NCBI GenBank assembly: GCA_045587285.1
Contig: JAZNBZ010000178.1
Coordinates: forward strand, 1-20,281
Direction of reading: 5' to 3'
DNA: 20,281 nucleotides
Source of the DNA: Flemingiibacterium sp045587285
Lineage (GTDB): Bacteria; Bacillota; Clostridia; Oscillospirales; CAG-272
Part shown: piece by piece, positions 1-8,268 of the stretch
Layout of the letters: every line of letters begins with the position of its first letter
Numbering within the stretch: position 1 is the stretch's first letter
Notes under the pieces: generated by a model
What the model saw: only the letters and a program-made list of their open reading frames with translations
The model's database searches: none
Told to the model about the DNA's origin: nothing
Translations under genes and position numbers: made by a program

Positions 1-1918
1 AGCCGTATCCGCGGCGTGTACGCACGATCTCCTTGCCGCAAAGCGGCCACGTGCCGATAACGTCGCCTGCAAAGCCCGTAGACTGCGCGGAATTAGCAAG
101 CGCAAAGATGCTTTCAATCTCTGCCTTGGCAATATCCGTAGCACCGCCGACGCTCATCTCACCGCGGTAAACGCTCTTTAACGCCTTACCGAGCTCGGCG
201 GTCTTGTATTTGTCCATACCGATGCCCATCGCACCGAGTGCATCGACGAGATATTCGCCGTCGGGCAGTATCGTGTAAACGTCCTTTTTAAGCTGAATAT
301 ATCCCGACGAGCGCGCGTTATCGATTATCTGCGTGCGCGTAGCCTCCGTGCCAAGCTCGAGTCCCTCGAAAACGGCGCGGTATTCCTCTGCGTCGTTTTC
401 CTCGTCGTCCTTTTTTGAAAGCTCGTCGCGGAAGGGATTTTTGAGGTAGTTGTTGAGCGTTTCTATCGTATAATGCTTTGGCGGAGAGGTCTCCTTTTCC
501 GTCGGCGCAAATTCGATATTCACCTTATCGCCCTTCTGAAGCGCGGGCAAAATTTTATCCTTCGCGGTGTAGTCGTCGTACTTCGTCCAACCCGGCTCGA
601 CCATAACGGTGCCCTTGAGGACAAATTCCTCGCCCGTTTCGGGGGGATTTCCGACGGCGATCTTTATCTCCGTCTTATCAACTATGCAATCCACCGAGCA
701 GAAAACCGCCGCAAATCGGCGCATTATCGCGCCGTAAACGGTAGCCTCGTCCTCGGACAGACGCTTTTTGTCGGGTATCTTCGTTGTCGGCGTGAGTGCG
801 GAGTGCGCCTCGATCTTCGAGTCGTCGAATATCTGCTTTGAGTCGCGAAATTCTATAGGATAGCCGAGCTTTGACACCGCCGCGATAACGCGCTTTACCT
901 TGTCCTTTTCCGCCGTTGCAAGGTACTCCGAGTTCGTACGGGGATAGGTAACGTAGCCCTCCTCGTAAAGCTTCTGAAGCACCTCGAGCGAGCGCGGCAT
1001 CGACATCTTATACTTTTTACCGAGAAAGCTCTGAAGCTTCGACAGCGACCAAAGCTTACCCGGCGAAAGCTTGTCCTTTTTGCGCTTTACTTCGGTAACG
1101 GTAGCGCCGAGCGAGTTATATTCGTCGCACTTTTTCTGACAGTCGCCAAACGAATTCTTGTCGAACTTTAATTTAGACAAAAGCTCGACCGTTTCGCCGT
1201 TCGTTTCAGCGTTCGAGCGCGGCTGATAGTATTTCTCGGGTGTGAAATTTCGTATTGCGCGGTCGCGCTCGCATATAGCTCGAACTATCGGCACGATAAC
1301 GCGTCCCACGCGAAGGAGCGTGCCCGATTTGAGCGTTGCGAAGCGCGTTAAATTTATGCCGTACAGCCAATCCATATAGGTACGCGCGAAGCCCTCGTTT
1401 GCGAGGCGGTCGTAGCCCGACTCGTCGGGCGACTCAAGAAGTGCCGCCTGTATGGTTTCGGCAGTCTGGTCGGGCAGCCAAAGGCGCGCAAAGCGCTTAC
1501 CCTCGACGAAAAACGGCTGTGTGGGAGTCAGATCGAACGACTTCATAATGCAAAGGCGGACGATTATCTCGCCCTCTCTGTCCGAGTCGCCTGCGTTGAT
1601 TATCGTATCAACGTCCGCGCGTCGGCAAAGCTGTCGTATCACGTCAAACTGACGTGCCGTGCCGTCGTCGCCCTTGCCTGATTTACGAAGCTCGTAGGAA
1701 AACTCGGCAGGAAAGCAAGGCAGTCCCTCAAGCGTCCATTTAGAGCCGCGCTCACCGCCCGTGTAATATTCAACGTCAGCAAGCGAAAAAAGATGTCCGA
1801 ACGCCCACGTGACTATGTACTCGCCCACGGTGTAAAATCCGCTTCCCTTCGTATTGCCGCCGAGAGCGGCAACGATTGAGCGCGCGAGTGAGGGCTTCTC
1901 TGCAATAATAAGCTTCAT
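1..1918 (-). CDS. topB: DNA topoisomerase III (type IA), C-terminus cut off by window edge
   Basis: A type IA topoisomerase that cuts one DNA strand through a tyrosyl 5'-phosphate link and passes another strand through, relaxing or decatenating DNA. The reading frame runs open from ATG at 1918 to the left edge, giving 639 residues. The N-terminal Toprim domain begins MKLIIAEKPSLARSI, very close to E. coli Topo III, and has the metal-binding GDSDREGE signature (D111, D113, E115). The catalytic tyrosine is Y325 in VTYPRTNSEY. KIEAHSALTPT follows in the core domain. The visible end looks like the start of a C-terminal zinc ribbon, but the expected first Cys is Trp (W624, then C627). The start overlaps the upstream transporter stop as ATGA, so translation is probably coupled. 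Family assignment is firm. Topo III rather than Topo I is inferred from the N-terminus. Confidence 0.95.
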   Translation of the reverse strand, partial: MKLIIAEKPSLARSIVAALGGNTKGSGFYTVGEYIVTWAFGHLFSLADVEYYTGGERGSKWTLEGLPCFPAEFSYELRKSGKGDDGTARQFDVIRQLCRRADVDTIINAGDSDREGEIIVRLCIMKSFDLTPTQPFFVEGKRFARLWLPDQTAETIQAALLESPDESGYDRLANEGFARTYMDWLYGINLTRFATLKSGTLLRVGRVIVPIVRAICERDRAIRNFTPEKYYQPRSNAETNGETVELLSKLKFDKNSFGDCQKKCDEYNSLGATVTEVKRKKDKLSPGKLWSLSKLQSFLGKKYKMSMPRSLEVLQKLYEEGYVTYPRTNSEYLATAEKDKVKRVIAAVSKLGYPIEFRDSKQIFDDSKIEAHSALTPTTKIPDKKRLSEDEATVYGAIMRRFAAVFCSVDCIVDKTEIKIAVGNPPETGEEFVLKGTVMVEPGWTKYDDYTAKDKILPALQKGDKVNIEFAPTEKETSPPKHYTIETLNNYLKNPFRDELSKKDDEENDAEEYRAVFEGLELGTEATRTQIIDNARSSGYIQLKKDVYTILPDGEYLVDALGAMGIGMDKYKTAELGKALKSVYRGEMSVGGATDIAKAEIESIFALANSAQSTGFAGDVIGTWPLCGKEIVRTRRGYG

Positions 1919-2874
1919 ATAAGTCCTGCTTCTTTAAGAATTACTATTCCGAGGAATAGCGTGAAAAGGCACATTAGCGTGGAAATAAGAAGTATCTGCC
2001 CCGTTAAATGGTGGTCGCTTTTCATATGCTTTGCCATAATGTAGCTCGACACAGCCGACGGTCCGCCAAGCACGATAAGTATAACGCCAAGCGACTCGTT
2101 TCTAAATCCGAGCATAACGGCAACGCCGACCGAAATAAGCGGCACGATAACCGTTCTGCACGTGCTCGCGGCAATCGCAAGTCCAAGGCGCCCCTTGAGG
2201 GAGGCAACGTTGAAGCTTGCGCCAAGACTGATAAGCGATATCGGCATCGCTATATCGGAAAGATAGGTAAGCCCTTTATCAATAAACGCGGGCACGTCAA
2301 TGGGCAAAAGCCGCCACAGAAATGCAAGCGCTACCGCTATAATAAGCGGATTCGTCACGATTGTTTTTACGATATGTACCAAAAGCTCGCGAGTGGAAAG
2401 CTTCGCCTCGCGCGGCGCGAATATCGACAAAACGACAACGGCGTAAACGTTAAAGAGCACCACCACGAACGGCAGTACCATAGCGATAACGGAAAGCCCT
2501 GCGTCGCCGAACATATTGGAAGCGAGCGTCACGCCGAGTATTGCCGAATTGGAGCGGAATATACTCTGCGCGAACGCACCGCATTTAGCCTTATCTTTAA
2601 CAAAGAGCGGAAGCACAGCGCACGGCAAAAACGCCGCAACCGTAACCGCCGCAATACAGAACAGTATAAGCGGAATATTGAGTGCCGCTGAAATATCCGT
2701 GGTAACTATGTCCTGAAACAAAAGGCACGGAAGGCATATTTTAAATACGAGCTTATCACACACTGCCAAAAAGCCGTCGCTGAAGAACTCAAACTTGTTG
2801 AGCACCGCACCGAGCGCAACTATCAAAAATATTGGCGCTATGATATTAAAGCTGAATATAAAGCTCTCAAGCAC
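1915..2874 (-). CDS. AEC family (auxin efflux carrier-like) transporter
   Basis: A 319-residue membrane protein of the AEC/Mem_trans family, which in bacteria includes malate, malonate and other organic-anion permeases. The substrate cannot be told from the sequence. It consists almost entirely of hydrophobic helices, roughly ten, in two halves joined by a charged loop near residues 155-165 (APREAKLSTREL). Family-like stretches are KLVFKICLPCLLFQDI early and ISLGASFNVASLKGR later. The start is GTG at 2874, supported by AAGGAAGGTGAG five bases upstream. No in-frame ATG has a comparable site. It follows the CapA-family gene by 17 bases and its TGA overlaps the topB ATG. The link to topB looks positional rather than functional. 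Function beyond the family is not supported. Confidence 0.88.
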   Translation of the reverse strand: MLESFIFSFNIIAPIFLIVALGAVLNKFEFFSDGFLAVCDKLVFKICLPCLLFQDIVTTDISAALNIPLILFCIAAVTVAAFLPCAVLPLFVKDKAKCGAFAQSIFRSNSAILGVTLASNMFGDAGLSVIAMVLPFVVVLFNVYAVVVLSIFAPREAKLSTRELLVHIVKTIVTNPLIIAVALAFLWRLLPIDVPAFIDKGLTYLSDIAMPISLISLGASFNVASLKGRLGLAIAASTCRTVIVPLISVGVAVMLGFRNESLGVILIVLGGPSAVSSYIMAKHMKSDHHLTGQILLISTLMCLFTLFLGIVILKEAGLI

Positions 2875-2891
2875 CTTGGCTCACCTTCCTT

Positions 2892-4184
2892 TTATTTGAG
2901 AAAATCGGGTAAAAATTCGCTTGCTACGTTATTTTTCGCAAAGCCTCTTATCTTGTCCATCGTCCAGATCTTTCTGTCAGCCGTCTGACCGTAATTCGGG
3001 CAGCCGTGAAGCGCTACAAGCTCCTCGGTGTAGTCCTCCATTAAGTAGACCTGCAGACCGAGGCGCTGTTTATTATAGTGGGTTACGGTCGGGTTGTATA
3101 TCGGATTTTCTATAGTGATATTCCCCGCCTTGTCCTTGACGATATCGAAGGTAACGATGCCGCCGACGAGGTTCATATTATCGTACTGCGTGGAAATAAG
3201 GTTTCCGAGCGAGTAGATAACGAGCGTCCTTGTGCCGTCGGACGCGGTCTTCCACTCCATATTCTGAATAACGTGCGGATGCATACCGATTATCACGTCT
3301 GCACCTGCCTCGGTGATAGCGCTCGCGAGCGTTTTCTGCGAGCTTGAAAGCGTGAAATAGTTTTCCTCGCCCCAATGCATTACCACGAACACGAGGTCTG
3401 CAAGCGCGTCCGCCTTCTTCGTCATACGAACGATCTCCGCTTCGTCTATGTAAGGCACGTACATCGTGCTGCCCACGGGAAGATACATTCCGTTCGTGCC
3501 GTACGTGTAGGAGATAAACGCGATAGAAACGCCGTTCTTCTCAACTATGCGGATATTCTCATAGTCCGCCCTGTCGTAGTAACCGCCGAGCATCGTGACC
3601 TTATCCTCGCGCGCCTTCCAGTATGCAAGCGTGTTTTTATAGCCTGCTTCCTTCTTGTCGAGCATATGGTTGTTTGCGATATTGATAATATCAAAGCCAA
3701 GCTCGATAAGTGCGTCGCCTGCCGCCTCGGGCGTGTTGAAGTTCGGGTAGCCCGAAACGGTCATCTCATCGCCGCAGATAGGCGTTTCCTGATTTATAAA
3801 CGCAAGATCAGCCGACTTTACCATATCGGCAATTCCCTCGTACATATCAAAAAAGTTGTACTTCTCTCCGTCCTTCGCACGAGCCTTCGCATCGGTGTAG
3901 ACGTTTTCGTGAATGATGTTATCACCTGCCGCGAGGAACTTAATGCGAACCGAGCCGTCGCTTACGGCAGGCTCACCGCCGTTCGGCGTGTACGCGGTGT
4001 CGTCCGTACGCACGTTTACGTCGTCGGTCGTGTCCGCACTCGGCGCGGTTACGATAGTCGCGTCGGGATCGCGCGTATCATCGGTGGTGACAAGCCCCGG
4101 CGTGCCGTCGTTTACGTGAGAGGTGCACGAGCACGCGAGAATAATCGCGAGCGCCGCGGTGGAGAGCTTCAGAAAATTCTTCAT
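2892..4184 (-). CDS. CapA-family metallophosphatase-like lipoprotein (PGA_cap domain)
   Basis: A 430-residue exported protein with the PGA_cap fold, related to CapA/PgsA of poly-gamma-glutamate synthesis and to calcineurin-like phosphoesterases. Residues 1-17 are a signal peptide ending in ILAC, so Cys18 (or Cys20) is the likely lipid-anchored residue. Residues 20-78 are a Thr/Asp-rich linker. The domain follows with metal-site motifs in order: AGDN (86-89), NQE (131-133), NNH (171-173), MHWGEE (269-274), GMHPH (300-304) and SLGN (325-328). All expected His/Asp/Asn positions appear intact. I chose ATG 4184 over the upstream in-frame starts because it begins the signal peptide and has AAGGGTG nearby, overlapping the stop of the preceding gene. 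No capBC partners are in view, so a capsule role is not supported. A general cell-surface hydrolase is as likely. Confidence 0.88.
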   Translation of the reverse strand: MKNFLKLSTAALAIILACSCTSHVNDGTPGLVTTDDTRDPDATIVTAPSADTTDDVNVRTDDTAYTPNGGEPAVSDGSVRIKFLAAGDNIIHENVYTDAKARAKDGEKYNFFDMYEGIADMVKSADLAFINQETPICGDEMTVSGYPNFNTPEAAGDALIELGFDIINIANNHMLDKKEAGYKNTLAYWKAREDKVTMLGGYYDRADYENIRIVEKNGVSIAFISYTYGTNGMYLPVGSTMYVPYIDEAEIVRMTKKADALADLVFVVMHWGEENYFTLSSSQKTLASAITEAGADVIIGMHPHVIQNMEWKTASDGTRTLVIYSLGNLISTQYDNMNLVGGIVTFDIVKDKAGNITIENPIYNPTVTHYNKQRLGLQVYLMEDYTEELVALHGCPNYGQTADRKIWTMDKIRGFAKNNVASEFLPDFLK

Positions 4185-4195
4185 AATTTTCACCC

Positions 4196-4606
4196 TTATT
4201 TCTTCTCCGCACTGCACGGATGCTTAAAGAACGCCTCGAGATCGGCAAACCACTTGCCTTCCTCGTCCTTTTTAAATCCGAGCCACATAATAAACTTCTC
4301 GTCGCAATCGGCGTCAAAATACGCCGTATGCACGCCGTGAAGGTCGATGAAATTCATCGTCTGGCGTCCCATAATGAACATAGCCTCGGTGTCGTCCGTG
4401 CCGTGTGCCTTCGCAAGGTCAACGATGTGCGCCGACTTGCCGAGCCTAAACTGACAGATACCGACGAAATCGCCCGTGCTCTCGTCGTCAAGCTCGTCGC
4501 GCACCCACGCGCCGTACGCCAAAAGATCGGGATCGTACTCGACCTTACAGCGCGCGCAAAGCTGCTCCTGTAATGATTTATCCTGAATAGGTTTAATGAT
4601 AAGCAT
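4196..4606 (-). CDS. Small GNAT-like N-acetyltransferase domain protein
   Basis: A 136-residue soluble protein with features of a compact GNAT fold. A short strand, FVGICQF (47-53), stands where the central beta strand usually lies. The segment AMFIMGRQTMNFIDLHGV (75-92) resembles the acetyl-CoA binding helix, although the usual Q/RxxGxG/A loop is not clear. WLGFKKDEEGKWF (108-120) matches the typical GNAT end, where a LGF motif precedes the last strand. Six Cys/His residues are scattered with no zinc-binding spacing. The substrate is unknown. The start at 4606 has TAGGAGAT seven bases upstream, and the gene lies 13 bases after rluB and 11 before capA-like, so it is part of the run. The GNAT call is inference from pattern. 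A catalytically inactive relative is possible. Confidence 0.6.
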   Translation of the reverse strand: MLIIKPIQDKSLQEQLCARCKVEYDPDLLAYGAWVRDELDDESTGDFVGICQFRLGKSAHIVDLAKAHGTDDTEAMFIMGRQTMNFIDLHGVHTAYFDADCDEKFIMWLGFKKDEEGKWFADLEAFFKHPCSAEKK

Positions 4607-4619
4607 TTCTATCTCCTAT

Positions 4620-5354
4620 TTATTTTGCGTTATTCTTTAAATATTCGACCTGCGATTTCGTAAGATGCCGCCACGTGCCGGGCTTTAAGCTTTGAAGGCG
4701 AAGGTCGCCTATAGCCACTCGGGTAAGTCTGTTTACCTTGAGTCCGCACTGCTCGCACATCTTTCGTATCTGTCGGTTTCGTCCCTCGTAAAGCTCCATT
4801 CGAAGCACCGTTACCTCTCGTCGCTTGTCGGAGCGCATCGAGTGAACCTCTGTCTTTACGGGCATTATTTCGTAGCCGTCGATAACCATTGCCGAGGACA
4901 GCTTTTTTATCGTGTCACGCTCAACCTTGCCCGAAACCTCGACGTGATATATTTTCGGTATTTCGTGACGCGGATGGGTTAGCTTATTTGCAAGATCACC
5001 GTCGTTGGTGAGAAGCAAAAGCCCGTCCGAGTCCATATCGAGCCGCCCGACGGGATATACCCGCTCGCCGACCTCGCGGCAAAGCTCAACGACTGTCGGC
5101 CGTCCGCGCTCGTCGGATGCAGTGGTAACGTATCCGCGCGGCTTATTTAGCATTATGTAAATATAGCGCTTGAAGCCGATCTTCACGACCTTGCCGTTAT
5201 ATTCGACAGTGTCCGTGTCGGGGTTTATCTTCTGCCCTATCTCGGCGCGCGCGCCGTTTACGCGCACCGCGCCGCGACAGATCTCTCCCTCGGCGGCACG
5301 GCGGCTCATAAGTCCTGCATCAGCAAGATATTTTTGTAAACGTACTTCTTCCAT
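4620..5354 (-). CDS. rluB: 23S rRNA pseudouridine synthase, RluB/RsuA family
   Basis: Converts a specific uridine in 23S rRNA (U2605 in E. coli RluB) to pseudouridine. The 244-residue protein has an N-terminal S4 RNA-binding domain (MEEVRLQKYLADAGLMSRRA, about 1-60) and then the RsuA-type catalytic domain. Visible motifs are YIMLNKPRGYVTT (65-78), the active-site VGRLDMDSDGLLLLTNDG with catalytic D106, and EGRNRQIRKMCEQCG near 190-204. Length is typical. Its ATG shares one base with the stop of the carboxypeptidase gene (TAATG), a strong sign of translational coupling. The same neighbourhood (scpAB, a dac gene, rluB) occurs in Bacillus subtilis. RluB is preferred over RsuA or RluF because of this context and length, and exact uridine specificity is not proven by sequence. 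Confidence 0.92.
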   Translation of the reverse strand: MEEVRLQKYLADAGLMSRRAAEGEICRGAVRVNGARAEIGQKINPDTDTVEYNGKVVKIGFKRYIYIMLNKPRGYVTTASDERGRPTVVELCREVGERVYPVGRLDMDSDGLLLLTNDGDLANKLTHPRHEIPKIYHVEVSGKVERDTIKKLSSAMVIDGYEIMPVKTEVHSMRSDKRREVTVLRMELYEGRNRQIRKMCEQCGLKVNRLTRVAIGDLRLQSLKPGTWRHLTKSQVEYLKNNAK

Positions 5355-6457
5355 TATCCAAAAATTCTTTCAAAAAAGTTTTGTTCATACTCAATTTGCT
5401 CGGCGGCTTCCTCGGCGTACAGCGACACCTCGCCAAGCCTTGTCTGCCCGTCGTAAAATTCTATTCTGCCGACCTCATCGCCCTCGGCAATAGGTGCCCA
5501 GAAATATCTCGGCAGAATGATACGACGCGTGATATTTCTATCCGACCTTGGTAGTATCAGCGAAAGTCCGTCTCGGTTTTTGATAGTTATATCGCCCTTT
5601 TCGCTTCCGATGCAGGGTGAGATAAAAACCGATTCGCCGGGCGCAATAAGCGACACGCGCTCCACGCTCGCAAAGCCGAGGTCGAGCATCGCCGTATGGT
5701 CCGCCCAATCGTCGGGCGCGCCGAGCGTCACCGCGATAAGCGTCATACCGTCCCGTTCTGCGGCAGACACAAGGCATCGCCCGCTCGCTTTGGTAAAGCC
5801 CGTCTTGACACCGATAGCCCCGTCGTAAATATGGAGCAGCTTGTTGTGATTGTGAAGGCTTCTCGCCGTGTCGGCGTACGCGATACGGTATTTGTCCGTC
5901 GATACTATCCGTCTAAAGGTTTCGTTTTCCATAGCCGCCGCAGTAAGCCTTGCAAGGTCGTGTGCGGTGGTATAGTGGTTATCGTCCGAAAGCCCGTGCG
6001 GATTGGTAAAATTCGTGTCCGAAAGTCCAAGCGCACGCGCCCTCTCGTTCATCATATCGGCAAACGCCTCCACAGAGCCCGCAACGCCGATAGCGATAGC
6101 CGCCGCGGCGTCGTTTGCACTCTCAAGCATAAGCGCCCAAATAAGCGACTCGAGCGTTATCCTGTCGCCTGCGTTCAGATATATAGACGAGCCCTCAACG
6201 CCTGCCGCAGCAGCGTCAACGACTATCTCGCGCGAAATATCGCCCGATTCGATAGCCACGAGCGCGGTCATTATTTTCGTCGTGCTCGCCATAGGACGGC
6301 GCGTATTGGCGTCCTTTTCGAATATGATCTGCCCCGTTTCGGCTTCGATAACGATAGCCGATCTCGCCGACACGTCAAGCGCGCCGACTCTTGTGTAAAA
6401 CAGCGCGGCAGATGACAGCACCGCCAAAAGCAGAGCCGTGATTTTTTTGATTTGCAT
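5354..6457 (-). CDS. D-alanyl-D-alanine carboxypeptidase (DacB/DacF-type penicillin-binding protein)
   Basis: A serine DD-carboxypeptidase of peptidase family S11 that trims the terminal D-Ala from peptidoglycan stem peptides outside the membrane. Counting from ATG 6457 it has 367 residues: a signal peptide (1-26, MQIKKITALLLAVLSSAALF and onward), then all three catalytic boxes, STTK with nucleophile S58 and K61, SAN (113-115) and KTG (218-220). HNHNKLL and the C-terminal beta-rich PBP5-like part (about 265-355) follow. The chosen start has AAGGAGAG directly upstream and begins the signal peptide. An in-frame ATG nine codons earlier does not. Placement beside ytfJ and rluB suggests a sporulation or cortex role like DacB or DacF, but sequence alone cannot separate these from vegetative DacA. 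The stop overlaps the rluB start. Confidence 0.93.
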   Translation of the reverse strand: MQIKKITALLLAVLSSAALFYTRVGALDVSARSAIVIEAETGQIIFEKDANTRRPMASTTKIMTALVAIESGDISREIVVDAAAAGVEGSSIYLNAGDRITLESLIWALMLESANDAAAAIAIGVAGSVEAFADMMNERARALGLSDTNFTNPHGLSDDNHYTTAHDLARLTAAAMENETFRRIVSTDKYRIAYADTARSLHNHNKLLHIYDGAIGVKTGFTKASGRCLVSAAERDGMTLIAVTLGAPDDWADHTAMLDLGFASVERVSLIAPGESVFISPCIGSEKGDITIKNRDGLSLILPRSDRNITRRIILPRYFWAPIAEGDEVGRIEFYDGQTRLGEVSLYAEEAAEQIEYEQNFFERIFG

Positions 6458-6524
6458 AGCACTCTCCTTAAAGTAAAGCTTCAATAAAAGCGTTTACAAA
6501 GAGAGCGTGCTTATGCCCTGAAAG

Positions 6525-6992
6525 TTATTCCTCGTCTGCCTTGTCAGCCTCGTCAGCCTCGGATTTGTTTTTAGCAAAAATATCCTTTATCTTAGCGATA
6601 AGCTCAGGCGAGCGCTCGATAAAGCCCGCTATCTGGTCAACTCTGTCGGGAGCCGCACCTGCGCCCTGTCCGACGTTTAACATCTGTACGCCACCGTCGG
6701 GAGAAACGACTAAAAAGCCAACGGGCTGTACTGTAACGCCCGTTCCGCCGCCACCGCCGAAATTAGAGGCAAGCGCACCGTTCTTGTTTGTTTCCTCAGC
6801 CGCCTTTTTGGCGTTCTTGCCGATATAGTCAACGCCGCCCGAAGCAAAGCCGACCATTACCTTCGACACGGGAATTACGGTAGTACCGCCGGGAGTGTTG
6901 ATGGGATTACCGATAATGGTATTCGCATCAACGACGTTTCTTATCTGCTCAAGAGAGGTTTCGATGATACCGGAAATTTTGTTTTCTGCCAT
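6525..6992 (-). CDS. ytfJ: Sporulation/germination protein YtfJ (GerW family)
   Basis: A 155-residue protein of the GerW/YtfJ family. In Bacillus, GerW is made in the forespore and is needed for some germination receptors and normal spore properties. Its biochemical activity is not known. The family signature is seen in IIGNPINTPGGTTVIPVSKV (about 26-45), GFASGGVDY, the glycine run FGGGGGTG (78-85) and VQPVGFLVV (88-96). The C-terminus is an acidic Lys/Glu/Asp tail (SEADEADKADEE). The start has AAAGGGGAAC eight bases upstream. It follows the DUF2953 gene by 21 bases, the same ytfI-ytfJ pairing as in Bacillus subtilis. It is the best single indication in the window that the organism, or its recent ancestors, forms spores. 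Confidence 0.93.
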   Translation of the reverse strand: MAENKISGIIETSLEQIRNVVDANTIIGNPINTPGGTTVIPVSKVMVGFASGGVDYIGKNAKKAAEETNKNGALASNFGGGGGTGVTVQPVGFLVVSPDGGVQMLNVGQGAGAAPDRVDQIAGFIERSPELIAKIKDIFAKNKSEADEADKADEE

Positions 6993-7013
6993 TTTTATGT
7001 TCCCCTTTAAAAA

Positions 7014-7685
7014 TTATTTCTGTTTTATATATGCCCAAAGTGAGCGTATTGCCACGTCAAGTATCTGCCAGATGCGAAGCGAAAGCGTAATATCAACGTC
7101 CGCGCGCGTTTTTTCGGTGGTGAAATCAGTCGTTACGACAATTTCCTCGCTCTTTGGCAGTTTCAAATTTACAGCGTTGTCAAGAAGCTCGAGCAGGCAC
7201 TGCACCGCGCCGCACACCGCGCCGTAAAGCACGGCGGTTGTCGCCGCATCGCCCGATGCAACTATTATGCGAAGCCGCCCCACCTTGATGTAGAGATGCC
7301 GTCCAAAGCGCTCGAAAAACACTCTCACTACCTCGAGCACGGTGTCGAGAAGCTCGGAAATATCGCGTTTTTCCTTGGTATGCGCCTTTACGTCCTCCGA
7401 TGCCTTCCCTACGGTACTTTTTTTCTTTTTGGCGTCCTTTTCCGCCTTTTTCGCCGCTTTCTTTTTTGCCCTTGCTTCTTCACGCGCCTTCCGCCTTCTG
7501 AATTTTTTTATTTCATAATCGGAAAGCTTCAGCTTCTTTTCGCGTTTTGGATAGAGCCTGATGCGAAATATGCCGACACCCAGCCAAAGGCTCGTGTCGT
7601 CGTGAAGCCTTACGCGTACGCCTATGCGAAGCATAAGCAAAAGCGCCAACAGCAAAACGACACCGACAGCTATGAGCCAACCCAT
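7014..7685 (-). CDS. DUF2953 membrane protein (YtfI-like)
   Basis: A 223-residue protein of unknown function with the layout of DUF2953. One N-terminal transmembrane helix (about 3-20, IAVGVVLLLALLLML) is followed by a short strand-rich part (LHDDTSLWLGVGIFRIRLYP) and a very basic lysine-rich linker (about 48-109). A C-terminal domain (about 110-223) contains YIKVGRLRIIVASGDAATTAVLYG, the family's most recognisable stretch. It precedes ytfJ, as ytfI does in Bacillus subtilis, and a sporulation-linked role is inferred from that pairing only. The start at 7685 has AGGGAG about nine bases upstream. The lysine linker suggests contact with nucleic acid or acidic phospholipid, but this is a guess. 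Confidence 0.85.
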   Translation of the reverse strand: MGWLIAVGVVLLLALLLMLRIGVRVRLHDDTSLWLGVGIFRIRLYPKREKKLKLSDYEIKKFRRRKAREEARAKKKAAKKAEKDAKKKKSTVGKASEDVKAHTKEKRDISELLDTVLEVVRVFFERFGRHLYIKVGRLRIIVASGDAATTAVLYGAVCGAVQCLLELLDNAVNLKLPKSEEIVVTTDFTTEKTRADVDITLSLRIWQILDVAIRSLWAYIKQK

Positions 7686-7719
7686 CGCATCACACTCCCT
7701 TCATACGCGTCAAAACAGT

Positions 7720-8268
7720 TTAGTCCACCGGCTCGTCTACCGGCTTCTCCTCGGGTACGGCGAACAGCTCGATAGACGGCAATTCGTCCACCGAGGATAT
7801 ACCGAATATGCGAAGGAATGCATCCGTCGTTCTGAAAAGCGACGGTCTGCCCGGCGCGTCAAGCTGACCGCAAACCTCGATAAGTCCCTTATCCGTGAGA
7901 TTGTTGACAGTATAGCTCGTGTCTATTCCGCGTACCGAGTCGATATACGAGCGCGTTACGGGCTGATGGTACGCCACAATCGCGAGCGTTTCCATCGAGC
8001 TTCGCGAGAGGTTACCGCCGGCGCGCACTCCAAGCGCCGCGCGTATCTTTTCGATATGCGCTTCTTTAGTACAAAGCTGGCAGGTCTCCTTAAACATAAC
8101 GAGCTGTATTCCGCGCTCGTTCTTCGGATCTGCATACTCCGCCTGCATCTCGGTAAGTATTTGTTTGACCTCGCTTATCATACACTCCGCGGCCTCAGCA
8201 AGAGTTTCGTACGTAAGCGGATGTCCTGCGGCAAAAAGCACCGCTTCAATTATAGGCTTCGCTGACAT
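7720..8268 (-). CDS. scpB: Segregation and condensation protein B
   Basis: ScpB forms a dimer of winged-helix proteins that binds ScpA and regulates the SMC ATPase, which compacts and separates chromosomes. The protein has 182 residues from ATG 8268. It starts MSAKPIIEAVLFAAGHPLTY, as expected for the first winged-helix domain. It continues with SRSSMETLAIVAYHQPVTRS and LTDKGLIEVCGQLDAPGRPS, the most conserved part of the family in the second domain. GTG at 8277 is an alternative start adding three residues. I prefer the ATG because it starts the conserved region, and GGTGAT lies a few bases upstream. The first 23 bases lie inside the end of scpA, a typical scpAB arrangement that helps keep the two subunits in proportion. 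Confidence 0.94.
   Translation of the reverse strand: MSAKPIIEAVLFAAGHPLTYETLAEAAECMISEVKQILTEMQAEYADPKNERGIQLVMFKETCQLCTKEAHIEKIRAALGVRAGGNLSRSSMETLAIVAYHQPVTRSYIDSVRGIDTSYTVNNLTDKGLIEVCGQLDAPGRPSLFRTTDAFLRIFGISSVDELPSIELFAVPEEKPVDEPVD

Noticed and set aside
4078..4317. Minus-strand frame overlapping the GNAT-like and CapA-like junction.
   Set aside because: Out of frame with two well-supported genes, Arg/Ser-rich and without a ribosome site.
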